Shown piece by piece: positions 8,420-16,601 of a stretch of DNA of 64,000 nt. The position numbers and the translations under genes are program-made. Numbering within the stretch: the stretch's first letter is position 1; every line of letters begins with the position of its first letter. Below the pieces are notes generated by a model. It was not told the origin of the DNA, ran no database searches, and saw nothing but the letters and a program-made list of their open reading frames with translations. The stretch covers positions 1 to 64,000 of the forward strand of contig JBIMKP010000020.1 in NCBI GenBank assembly GCA_051861545.1. Reading direction: 5' to 3'. Source of the DNA: CAISCU01 sp051861545. Lineage in GTDB: Bacteria > Bacteroidota > Bacteroidia > UKL13-3.

Positions 8420-9724
8420 TTAATATACCAAACTTAATATTTTGGTTTTAACAACCATATCTTCATCAATTTTAGTTAATTCAACTGGAATAATTTCATT
8501 CACTAACATTGGATCGTAATTGGTTTTTACTTTGATATAATTTTCAGTAAAACCATACATAGTATCATTATCATTTTCAGCTTCCCATAAAACATTAAAT
8601 GATTTTCCTAAATTTTGTTCGTAGAAAAAATGACGTTTTTTATCACTTAAGATATGAAGTCTTTTGCTTCTTTCTGCCCTAATTCCCATTCTTACTTTTC
8701 CTGGCATTTTATATGCCGTAGTATTAGGTCTTTCGCTGTAAGTAAAAACATGAAGGTAACTGATATCTAATTCATTTAAAAACTGATAAGTAATTTCAAA
8801 CTCCTCATCTGTTTCACCGGGAAAACCAACAATAACATCGACACCAATACAAGCATGAGGCATTTTATCTTTGATTCGATTAACCCTAGAAGCATATAAA
8901 TCGCTAAGGTATTTTCTTCTCATTAATTTTAGCATTTCATCTGAACCAGATTGAAGAGGGATATGAAAATGAGGGACAATTTTTTTGGAATTTGCAGCAA
9001 AATCAATGATTTCGTCAGATAAAAGATTAGGCTCAATACTACTAATTCTAATTCTTTCTAAACCTTCAACTTGTTCTAGAGCTTGAAGTAGACCATAAAA
9101 TGTTTCTCCATTTTGAACACCAAAATCACCAGTGTTTACACCAGTAAGAACAATTTCTTTTGTACCTTGATTCACAATTTCTACTGCTTGTTTTACAGTA
9201 TTTTCGATAGTATCACTTCTACTTTTTCCTCTAGCTAATGGAATGGTACAAAAAGAGCAAAAATAATCGCAACCATCTTGAACCTTTAGGAATGTTCTAG
9301 TTCTGTCGCCAATTGAATAAGATGCATGGTAATCTAAAACCTCTTTTATTTTTCCATCATGCACTTCAGCAATTTCTTTTTTATTTAAATCACCAAGAAA
9401 ATTTTGAATATTGAATTTTTCTGCAGCACCTAAAACTAAATCAACACCAGGAATGCTAGCAATTTCATGTGGCTTTAATTGCGCATAACAACCAATAATA
9501 GCAACAAATGCTTTAGGATTATGACGTAAAGCTTCTTTTACAATTTTCTTACATTTTTTATCTGCATGGTCTGTAACAGAACAAGTATTAATTACATAAA
9601 CATCAGCTCCTTCTTGGAACTCAACTTTGTTGTAACCATCTTCCTTTAAACTTCTACCAATACTAGAAGTCTCAGAGAAATTTAGTTTACAGCCTAATGT
9701 ATAAAAAGCTACTGATTTTTGCAT
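8420..9724 (-). CDS. mtaB: tRNA t6A37 methylthiotransferase MtaB
   Basis: A 434-residue radical-SAM methylthiotransferase that converts t6A to ms2t6A at position 37 of ANN-decoding tRNAs. The N-terminal UPF0004 domain has its three cluster cysteines (C12 in TLGCKLN, C48, C79). The radical SAM motif is C152-x3-C156-x2-C159 (DGCDYFCSFC). A TRAM-like C-terminal region follows. The CKLNFSE start is typical of MtaB rather than MiaB or RimO. A longer frame begins at a TTG at 9733, but the ATG at 9724 fits the family better. A box matching TAnnTTTG (TAAGTTTG) lies seven bases upstream without a clear -33 partner. Confidence 0.92.
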   Translation of the reverse strand: MQKSVAFYTLGCKLNFSETSSIGRSLKEDGYNKVEFQEGADVYVINTCSVTDHADKKCKKIVKEALRHNPKAFVAIIGCYAQLKPHEIASIPGVDLVLGAAEKFNIQNFLGDLNKKEIAEVHDGKIKEVLDYHASYSIGDRTRTFLKVQDGCDYFCSFCTIPLARGKSRSDTIENTVKQAVEIVNQGTKEIVLTGVNTGDFGVQNGETFYGLLQALEQVEGLERIRISSIEPNLLSDEIIDFAANSKKIVPHFHIPLQSGSDEMLKLMRRKYLSDLYASRVNRIKDKMPHACIGVDVIVGFPGETDEEFEITYQFLNELDISYLHVFTYSERPNTTAYKMPGKVRMGIRAERSKRLHILSDKKRHFFYEQNLGKSFNVLWEAENDNDTMYGFTENYIKVKTNYDPMLVNEIIPVELTKIDEDMVVKTKILSLVY

Positions 9725-9794
9725 GAACTGCAAACTTACGAATATTCATGTAAAAAGAGGTTAATGAATCTTAAACCAATACATCCAAGTAGAT

Positions 9795-10316
9795 TTACCT
9801 TAATTCTAAAGTAGTATTAAATTTTACATCTTTCGAATCAGAAGTAACTCTGCTTCTGTAAGTTGAATATTCTTGTGGACTTAAATTTACAACGGATTTA
9901 ATATCCCCATTTTTATCTAACTCAATTTTACCAAATGTTGGTAAATCTTCATTATTTTTTGCCATACTTGGATCAATTAAAGGAGTTCCTTCAATTGTAG
10001 CAGATTGCTGACCATAAATGTATGGAATCCACCAAAATTTAGTGTAAATCACTCCATCTAATAAAGCAACGCAGCCAGGAGTGCTTTCAATGGCCTTATC
10101 AACAGCCTCTTTAATATTTACAGTTCCAGTTGGAAAAATAACAATCCAATGAACCATGTCTTTGCCTTCTACTCTGTTTTTGCCTCGGACAAAACTTGCT
10201 CCTTTGGAGAGGTCTACATTTTTAGAAGATATTAAGGTAAAATCAAGAACTCTATGAGAACAACTACTTAATAGAAATAATGATGATAGTAATAAAATAA
10301 TGGACAGGTTTTTCAT
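9795..10316 (-). CDS. Uncharacterised lipoprotein
   Basis: A 173-residue protein with a lipoprotein signal peptide (LFLLSSC, lipidated Cys19). The mature part contains a conserved-looking core (VHWIVIFPTGTVNIKEAVDKA, then PGCVALLDGVIYTKFWWIPYIYG), which suggests a small alpha/beta domain. It resembles TRL-like lipoproteins in general layout, but I cannot assign a family securely. It is probably anchored in the outer membrane, as is usual for Bacteroidota lipoproteins. It lies 70 bases upstream of mtaB on the same strand. Confidence 0.75.
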   Translation of the reverse strand: MKNLSIILLLSSLFLLSSCSHRVLDFTLISSKNVDLSKGASFVRGKNRVEGKDMVHWIVIFPTGTVNIKEAVDKAIESTPGCVALLDGVIYTKFWWIPYIYGQQSATIEGTPLIDPSMAKNNEDLPTFGKIELDKNGDIKSVVNLSPQEYSTYRSRVTSDSKDVKFNTTLELR

Positions 10317-10861
10317 AAAATTGGTTTAATGTAAAAATTTATTTAGATTTTAAATACGTTAAGATTTTAAGTATTTTTAGGCTTTTGTTTTTAAAACAAT
10401 ATTATTAAAATTAATGGTACTTTTTTATTTATTATTAAATTTTACGAATATCCGCTTCTTTACCTAAAGTTTGGTTTACCAACGTTCAAGGGCTATAATG
10501 TTGATGATTGCTCGAAATCTTCAGAATCATCCTCAGAAAATTAATTAAAATCAGAAATATGTTTTTTCTTGAAATTCTAAAAAATCCTGAAGGGATGACA
10601 TGATTATAGAAAATATAAAGTAAAGCCCCCGCCCAAACTCTTCCAACGCGGACCTTTGGTCCCCGTTGGAAGAGTTTGGGGGAATTCGTTTCAAGCATTT
10701 TTCTATAAACATGAGACCACCTATCGGGGTCTTAAATATCATAAAGCAGAACAATTTAACACCAACCTGCTTTTTGAAATTGTTTCTCAAAACATTTATC
10801 AGATTTGTAAAAAATTATTGGTGGTAAACATGCGGATGTACGTATTAAATTTCACAAAGTT
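10317..10861. other. Intergenic region without a supported gene
   Basis: About 545 bases separate the lipoprotein and DUF2721 genes. Short open frames of 69-79 codons on both strands (10486-10865) cross the strong hairpin described separately and overlap each other, so I treat them as spurious. A second small hairpin, AGACC...GGTCT, lies near 10712-10730. The rest is AT-rich sequence. The whole stretch may be one intergenic repeat element. Confidence 0.6.
10632..10680. repeat. Strong hairpin, 22 bp with one mismatch
   Basis: CCCAAACTCTTCCAACG (10632-10648) pairs perfectly with 10664-10680. Inside it GGACC (10650-10654) pairs with GGTCC (10658-10662), leaving one C-C mismatch and a TTT loop. 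The stem is far more GC-rich than the surrounding sequence. There is no T run, so it is not a typical terminator. It looks like the core of a REP-like or other palindromic intergenic element. Confidence 0.8.
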
Positions 10862-11263
10862 TTAATCTAATCCTTCTATATCCTTCAGTTCTAATTGTAA
10901 AGCATAGGTTGAAATAAAAATTTCATATAAGGATAAACCCAATGAAATCAATAAACTTAAAAGACTAAAACCAAAAATAATTAGGGTATAAGTTTGATTT
11001 CCAAGAAAAATGAATGTCATACATAATACACAAAAGAAAAAACTCATAACACCTAAACCTTGCATGTATTTAATTAGATTCAAGCGGAGTTTTAGGTTTT
11101 TAATTTGCGCTCTTAAAATGGAGGCATTTTCTTTTTCTTTTGAATATTGATTATGTAAATTCCTGATTAAACTAGCCATCGCTAAAAATTTATTTGTGTA
11201 GGCTAACATCAATAAAGTTATTGCTGGAAAAAGTAAGGCAGGAGTATTTATCGATATTTCCAT
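10862..11263 (-). CDS. DUF2721 family membrane protein
   Basis: A 133-residue protein with an N-terminal hydrophobic segment (PALLFPAITLLMLAYTNKFL), a charged cytoplasmic stretch (about 35-65) and two more hydrophobic helices (GVMSFFFCVLCMTFIFLG and YTLIIFGFSLLSLLISLGLS). The LLFPAxxLLMLAYTNxFL pattern and the LRxxLxLIxYMQGLGVxSFF core are typical of DUF2721. Its function is unknown. It is divergent from the large PKD gene, 121 bases away, with the intervening sequence available for both promoters. Confidence 0.85.
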   Translation of the reverse strand: MEISINTPALLFPAITLLMLAYTNKFLAMASLIRNLHNQYSKEKENASILRAQIKNLKLRLNLIKYMQGLGVMSFFFCVLCMTFIFLGNQTYTLIIFGFSLLSLLISLGLSLYEIFISTYALQLELKDIEGLD

Positions 11264-11384
11264 GAATTCAAAAATTACAGTTTTGACTAATTATTTTGTA
11301 AAGTTCGGCTAAAAGCAACCTTTTTAACAAAATATTTATCATATATATAACTTGATTTGATAACTTTACGGAACCAAGAACCTT

Positions 11385-14300
11385 ATGCGTAAAATATTTA
11401 CTTTCCTTTTTTTCATTGTTTCAATTCAAGTTTGGTCGCAAAACTGCCAAATGACTGTTTCTTCAACTACAGTTTGTATTGGTAATACCAGTTTGTTTTC
11501 TGTAAAGTTTGATGCAGGACTAACAGCCACCTCATACTCTTGGAGTTTTGGAAACACTGCTTCTAGTACCCAAAGTGCACCGGTTTATCAATATCCAGCA
11601 AGAGGTACTTTTATTCCATCTGTTACCGTAAATTTTTCAAACAGTACCAGTTGCACAATAAATGGTCCAAGTATTACAGTAGTTGATAAACCAACAGCTA
11701 ATTTTATAGTTACAACAGAGGATACTCAGTGTTTTAATGGTAATAGAACTTGTATAACAGATTTATCTACTCCTGGTTTAGATAATTCTCCATTAAGTAC
11801 TCGTGTTGTTTTATTTGGTGATGGTTCATTTAATAATTCAGCTCCAGGTTCTGGTGCAAATATTTGTCATACTTATACTTCTCCAATTGGTAATGCTTAT
11901 AGTTTGGTTTTAGAAGTTGTTGATGGAAATGGATGTTTGGCTAGAAAAGAAATTCAAGAAGCTGCCATCGTTTGGTCAAAAATGAATGATGTTAGTTTTT
12001 CTACAAGTTATACTCCTCAGTGTAACCAAACACCTGTTCAATTCATAAACAATACTAAAATCCCCCAAAACCAAATAAAAAGTTATTTATGGGATTTTGG
12101 TGATGGTCAAACTGCAAGTAGTCCATGGAATAATTTCACCCATATATACACACAAGCAGGAACATTCGCAGCTAAATTAATGGTTGAAGATTTAAATGGA
12201 TGTCGTGATACTTTTATTTTAGACCCTGCTGGTTCAAACGATAAAATTGATAGCACCATTTACTTAAATATGGTAGGTTCTTGCTTTAGAGCAAATCAAT
12301 TTTCATTTCAATCAAAAAACTCTGTTTTAGCAAGAATAAATTGGAACTTTTATAGGATTGGAGATACGGTTAATTATGATACAGTTTCAAACATCCCTAG
12401 TTTAAGTCAGGTTTTTTCAAAATGTGGCCAATATCGAGTAACTATGTACGTTTCTCTTGGTACTTGTAAATCTGTAACAGATACTTTAATTGATGTTTTT
12501 GGTCCACAAGCTGTAATTGAAACCAATTTTGATCCAGTTATAAATAGTTCACAATGTGAGATTCATGATACTGTTTGGTTTAGGAGTCCACCAAAAGACA
12601 ATTCGTGTTTGTATAAAAATACCAATATTTATAGGCTGTGGGATTTTGATGATGAATTTGCACCCAATTGTACTACAGATACAAAAAACAATATCAATGT
12701 TGGATTGAATTGTAGATACTCAAAAGATTCTGCCGTTGTATATCATATATATAAACAAGGCGAAGAAAAGTGTTACAAACCAAAATTAATTCTTACAGAT
12801 TTAGCTTCAGGTTGCACAGATACCAGCAGCATGTCGCTTAAACTTACGAGTCCTGATGCAGGATGGGATAGTACTTCAGTTCCAATAAGAAGAGGTTTAT
12901 ATTATTCAGGAACAACCTGTTTATTATCACCAATCAGGTTTTGGTTAAAAGAAACTTTACCGCTTTGTGGAAGGCAACGTGCTTATATCAATTTAGATTC
13001 AGCTTGCGGAAAAGACAATTGGACAGAAATAGATTCAACCACAGATATATACGATTATATTTATAATTCTACCTGTAATCCTTCAGGTTGGGTAACAGTT
13101 GGATTAATTATAAAAAATGGGTTTGATAAAAACGGAAATGTTTGTATGGATACAGCCTGGTATCATCATATGTTCAGGTTGTTTCCAATGGATCCTAGTT
13201 TTAAAATCACCAGAATGAATAGTGGATGTGGCCCGTGGAATATCAAATTAAGTTTGCTTGATTCTATTCAGGATAGTTTAAAAACTGTTACATTTAATTT
13301 TAATAACCAACAAACTATCACTTTAAATTTTGGTGCAACCGATTCTGTCATACCAAGTCAGTATTTTACTTTTACAACCCAAGGATTAAAAAGAGTAACA
13401 GTCACTATTGTAAACACTAGAAATTGTAGCAGGGTAGCAACTCAGCAACTGGCATTCGGATTTATTAAAACATTTATTCCAAGAAAAGAAACTGTATGTG
13501 TAAGTGATACTTTAAAATTAGATGATTTAGTCCAGTATTTTAGTTCTAATACGCCCTTCTGGCGCGACCCACAAAGAGCAGCAGCTGGATTAGAACAAAT
13601 ATTTTGGGATTTCGGTGAAGGTGGAGGATTTAATGTAACGGGTTCAATCCCTGGTTATAAATATTCCAAACCCGGAAATTATAGAGTTAGAATGGTAGCA
13701 GTTGATTCATTAGGATGCAGGGATACCGTAACTTTTCCTAGGCGAATTAGAGTTGTTGATATGGTTGCATCAATAAAACCAATGTTACCAAGGTATTTAT
13801 GTGCACCTCAAATTTTAAGGTTTAATGATTTATCATTAATGATAGATTCATCTGCCATCTATGGCTCTGGGCCTTATGATTCAATTGTAAAATGGACTTG
13901 GGACTTTGGAGAAAATAAGAATTTGGTTTTGATTAAGGACCCCGTTTATGATTATACATCAAATGGTTTGTTTAATGTTAAACTAAAAATTACCTCATTT
14001 CATGGTTGTGAAGACACAGCTAGCATTCCTGTTTTTATTGATGGACCAGCTCCATCCTTTACCATGAGTGATACATTGGGATGTAGTCCATTAAAGATAA
14101 ATTTCACCAATACTACAGGAAAGCCATTAATCAATTGGATTTGGTTTTTTAGAGATGTGAATAATTCTATTTTATCAACCCAAATGGATACAAGTGTTAC
14201 ATTTACTTATGATGTACCTGGAATTTATAAGGTTTATTTATTAGGAGAAGATACCTTATTCGACCCAATAAGTGGTATCATGAAAACTTGTCGTTCTGTA

Positions 14301-15149
14301 TTTCCAGATTCATTGAATATAAATGCTCCTTTAAGGAGATTAAGAGTTACAGAATCGGTTAAAGCAAATATCATTGGTCCAGATACAGTTTGTGTTGGTG
14401 TTCCATTTGTTTTAGGTGCACAAAGTGTAAGATTGATACCGGGTATAAAATGGAATTTGGGTGATGGAAATTTAATCAACACATTATGGCCAGATACCAG
14501 CATAAAATATACTTACAATTCGGAAGGTGATTTTAGGGTAAGTTTATTACCACAAATTGGGGGAGGTGTTTGCATTGATTCTAGTTGGAAGATGATAAAT
14601 GTATCAACTGTTGAAGCCGATTTTGAGTTTGATGAATCAAAAGCGCCATCTTACCAAATGAATAATTTATCTAAAAGAGCAACTCGGTACGAATGGGATT
14701 TTGGTCAACCAAGAGCTGGAAGTGCTAATTTTTCAACTGAAACAAATCCATTTCACACCTTTTTACCAGATACAGGAGTATTTACAATCTGTTTAAAAGC
14801 ATTTAATAATCAAGATTGTTATGATTCTATTTGTAAAACTACTGAAGGTAAAGTACTGATTGTAATTCCAAACGTTTTCTCGCCAAACAATGACAATAAA
14901 AACGATGCATTTGATATTGATATACAAGGCGGAAGATTGTACGATTTGAAAATTTTCAATAGGTGGGGAGATGTTGTTTATGAAGGCGAAAAAGATGGAA
15001 TTGGAAATGATGGTAATAACTGGAATGGTAAAAACAAAAATACAGGAGCAGAATGTCCAGATGGCGTTTATTACTTTGTGTTTACTTATAGGTTATTGAA
15101 TATGGCCGAACCCAAAAATGTTCATGGAACCATAACCTTATTGAGATAA
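11385..15149 (+). CDS. Giant PKD-repeat surface protein with T9SS type B (CHU_C) sorting domain
   Basis: A 1254-residue secreted protein. The signal peptide is residues 1-19 (ending VWSQ). The body contains many PKD-like repeats, seen as W-x-FGDG or WDFG motifs followed by Y-x-x-G-x-F/Y-x-V segments (for example YLWDFGDGQ, EQIFWDFGEG and WTWDFGENK). It is rich in Cys pairs. The last 90 or so residues (VIPNVFSPNNDNKNDAF, then the FNRWGDVVYE core) are the gliding motility-associated C-terminal (CHU_C, type B) signal. It should be exported by T9SS and attached or released at the surface, with an adhesin-like role. It appears monocistronic. Confidence 0.93.
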   Translation: MRKIFTFLFFIVSIQVWSQNCQMTVSSTTVCIGNTSLFSVKFDAGLTATSYSWSFGNTASSTQSAPVYQYPARGTFIPSVTVNFSNSTSCTINGPSITVVDKPTANFIVTTEDTQCFNGNRTCITDLSTPGLDNSPLSTRVVLFGDGSFNNSAPGSGANICHTYTSPIGNAYSLVLEVVDGNGCLARKEIQEAAIVWSKMNDVSFSTSYTPQCNQTPVQFINNTKIPQNQIKSYLWDFGDGQTASSPWNNFTHIYTQAGTFAAKLMVEDLNGCRDTFILDPAGSNDKIDSTIYLNMVGSCFRANQFSFQSKNSVLARINWNFYRIGDTVNYDTVSNIPSLSQVFSKCGQYRVTMYVSLGTCKSVTDTLIDVFGPQAVIETNFDPVINSSQCEIHDTVWFRSPPKDNSCLYKNTNIYRLWDFDDEFAPNCTTDTKNNINVGLNCRYSKDSAVVYHIYKQGEEKCYKPKLILTDLASGCTDTSSMSLKLTSPDAGWDSTSVPIRRGLYYSGTTCLLSPIRFWLKETLPLCGRQRAYINLDSACGKDNWTEIDSTTDIYDYIYNSTCNPSGWVTVGLIIKNGFDKNGNVCMDTAWYHHMFRLFPMDPSFKITRMNSGCGPWNIKLSLLDSIQDSLKTVTFNFNNQQTITLNFGATDSVIPSQYFTFTTQGLKRVTVTIVNTRNCSRVATQQLAFGFIKTFIPRKETVCVSDTLKLDDLVQYFSSNTPFWRDPQRAAAGLEQIFWDFGEGGGFNVTGSIPGYKYSKPGNYRVRMVAVDSLGCRDTVTFPRRIRVVDMVASIKPMLPRYLCAPQILRFNDLSLMIDSSAIYGSGPYDSIVKWTWDFGENKNLVLIKDPVYDYTSNGLFNVKLKITSFHGCEDTASIPVFIDGPAPSFTMSDTLGCSPLKINFTNTTGKPLINWIWFFRDVNNSILSTQMDTSVTFTYDVPGIYKVYLLGEDTLFDPISGIMKTCRSVFPDSLNINAPLRRLRVTESVKANIIGPDTVCVGVPFVLGAQSVRLIPGIKWNLGDGNLINTLWPDTSIKYTYNSEGDFRVSLLPQIGGGVCIDSSWKMINVSTVEADFEFDESKAPSYQMNNLSKRATRYEWDFGQPRAGSANFSTETNPFHTFLPDTGVFTICLKAFNNQDCYDSICKTTEGKVLIVIPNVFSPNNDNKNDAFDIDIQGGRLYDLKIFNRWGDVVYEGEKDGIGNDGNNWNGKNKNTGAECPDGVYYFVFTYRLLNMAEPKNVHGTITLLR

Positions 15150-15202
15150 GGAAGATAAATATGTCTTTATTTCTGTCTTTAATTAGTTTGAAAACTTATA
15201 GC

Positions 15203-15252
15203 ACTATATGCACGGTTTTTTGAACAATTGTTCAAAAAACCGTGCATATAGT
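15203..15252. terminator. Perfect 50-bp palindrome, probable bidirectional terminator
   Basis: The 25 bases 15203-15227 are the exact reverse complement of 15228-15252, with no spacer. The arms contain GCACGGTTTTTTG and its complement. Farther out ATAGCACTAT (15198-15207) faces ATAGTGCTAT (15281-15290), overlapping the left arm. It lies in the convergent gap between the PKD gene and sbtB, 54 bases after the first stop codon. Inner A and T tracts fit a terminator, but the length and the perfect symmetry are unusual. Confidence 0.7.
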
Positions 15253-15317
15253 ATTTAGCCTGAATTCAATTGATCTATAAATAGTGCTATTAAAGATTTT
15301 AAGGTAGCCCTAAAACC

Positions 15318-15620
15318 TTATTCAAATTTTTCTGGTCTAAGCACCTCAACTGTGCTTAAGAAGCAAACAATAGAGAATTTTCCAAAGTACTTACTTGAAA
15401 TACTTTCAAGAATTTTTTCAGCAACTTCCTCTTTAACTAAAGTTTCGATTTTGATATTTCTTCCTTCCCAATCAGAGAAGTGTTTTGAATGAATACCTTC
15501 ACCTTCAACTTCTGAAATGGTATATCCTTTGCTACCACATTGTTTAATATCTGAAATAATTTTTTGCTCAAGAGCATCAATTGCAATAATGGTAACTAGT
15601 TTTAGTGGTACAAGTTTCAT
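15318..15620 (-). CDS. sbtB: PII-like regulator SbtB of the bicarbonate transporter
   Basis: A 100-residue GlnB-like ferredoxin-fold protein. The family signature GEGIHSKHFSDWEGRNIKIE spans about residues 40-59, in the position of the PII T-loop. It begins four bases after the stop codon of the SbtA-like permease, the arrangement seen for SbtA-SbtB pairs in cyanobacteria, where SbtB binds adenine nucleotides and inhibits SbtA. The C-terminal Cys pair of some cyanobacterial SbtB proteins is not present. The function is inferred from family and position. Confidence 0.88.
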   Translation of the reverse strand: MKLVPLKLVTIIAIDALEQKIISDIKQCGSKGYTISEVEGEGIHSKHFSDWEGRNIKIETLVKEEVAEKILESISSKYFGKFSIVCFLSTVEVLRPEKFE

Positions 15621-15624
15621 AAGA

Positions 15625-16593
15625 TTAATTTAAATGATGAAGCCATTCAGAAAAATTGAGATATAAAGGAATTCCAAGTGTTACATTAAAAGGGAATGCA
15701 ATTGCTAAAGAAGCAGTTAAGTAATAACCAGGATTGGCTTCTGGTAATGCCATTCTAATAGCAGCAGGAGCAGCAATATAAGAAGCACTTGCGCACAAAA
15801 CAGCAAATAAGGTTGTTCCTCCAACACCTAATCCGGCCCAAGTGGCAAGCATCGAACCAATAAATCCATTTAATATCGGAATGAGTATTCCAAAGAATAT
15901 CAATTTAAAACCAACTTTTCTTAAATCCGATAATCTTCTACCTGTAACTAATCCTACTTCAAGCAAAAACAAACAAAGAATACCTTTAAAAGGAACTTCG
16001 AAAAAAGGTGAAACTTGTTCGAAGCCTTTTTTACCTGTAATTAAGCCAATTATTAATCCTCCAGTTAACAATAAACTACCTTTTCCAGTAAGTAATTCAT
16101 GCATAATTTTGCCACCAGATTCACCTTTAGAATCGGAGTATTTTCTAGCGATAAAAATTGCCACCATAATTGCTGGAACTTCCATAATCGCTAACATGGC
16201 TGGCATAAAGCCTTCGGTAACAATTCCTTTTTGTTCAAGATAAACAGTGGTTTGACTAAATGTTACAACACTTACAGAACCAAAATGAGCAGCCATTGCT
16301 GCTGAATTAATTGTATCAAATTTGGCTAAATACCTAAGAATTAAATATACCCAAACAGGAATCATACAACTCATAAAAATGGCTGCAATACTTATTTTAT
16401 AAACTTCATTAAAACTACTTGCAGAAAGTTTAACTCCTCCTTTTATACCAATAGCAAAAAGTAGGTAAATGGTTAAACTTTGGTATAAACTATCTGGAAA
16501 TTTTAAATCGCTTTTGATAAGTGTGGCAAAAACACCTAAGACAAATGCGAGTACAATTGGTGAGCTTAAACTACTGAGTAAAATATCAAACAT
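15625..16593 (-). CDS. sbtA: Sodium-dependent bicarbonate transporter SbtA
   Basis: A 322-residue inner-membrane protein with about ten hydrophobic helices, of the SbtA (DUF897) family. Recognisable segments are SPIVLAFVLGVFATLIKSDLKFPDSLYQ at the N-terminus, AIGIKGGVKL, and the repeat helices around AAHFGSVSVVTF and CASASYIAAPAA. SbtA proteins import bicarbonate with sodium. It is directly followed by sbtB and lies eight bases after the TamL-like gene, so the three are probably cotranscribed. In a heterotroph it may feed anaplerotic carboxylases. Confidence 0.92.
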   Translation of the reverse strand: MFDILLSSLSSPIVLAFVLGVFATLIKSDLKFPDSLYQSLTIYLLFAIGIKGGVKLSASSFNEVYKISIAAIFMSCMIPVWVYLILRYLAKFDTINSAAMAAHFGSVSVVTFSQTTVYLEQKGIVTEGFMPAMLAIMEVPAIMVAIFIARKYSDSKGESGGKIMHELLTGKGSLLLTGGLIIGLITGKKGFEQVSPFFEVPFKGILCLFLLEVGLVTGRRLSDLRKVGFKLIFFGILIPILNGFIGSMLATWAGLGVGGTTLFAVLCASASYIAAPAAIRMALPEANPGYYLTASLAIAFPFNVTLGIPLYLNFSEWLHHLN

Positions 16594-16601
16594 AGGTTTT
16601 T

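Noticed and set aside
9731..9738. Leaderless promoter for mtaB
   Set aside because: An exact TAnnTTTG box is present just upstream of the ATG, but no -33 partner lies at 19-21 bases, so the evidence is too weak.
10486..10865. Several frames of 69-79 codons on both strands
   Set aside because: They overlap each other across a strong hairpin and have no protein-like features.
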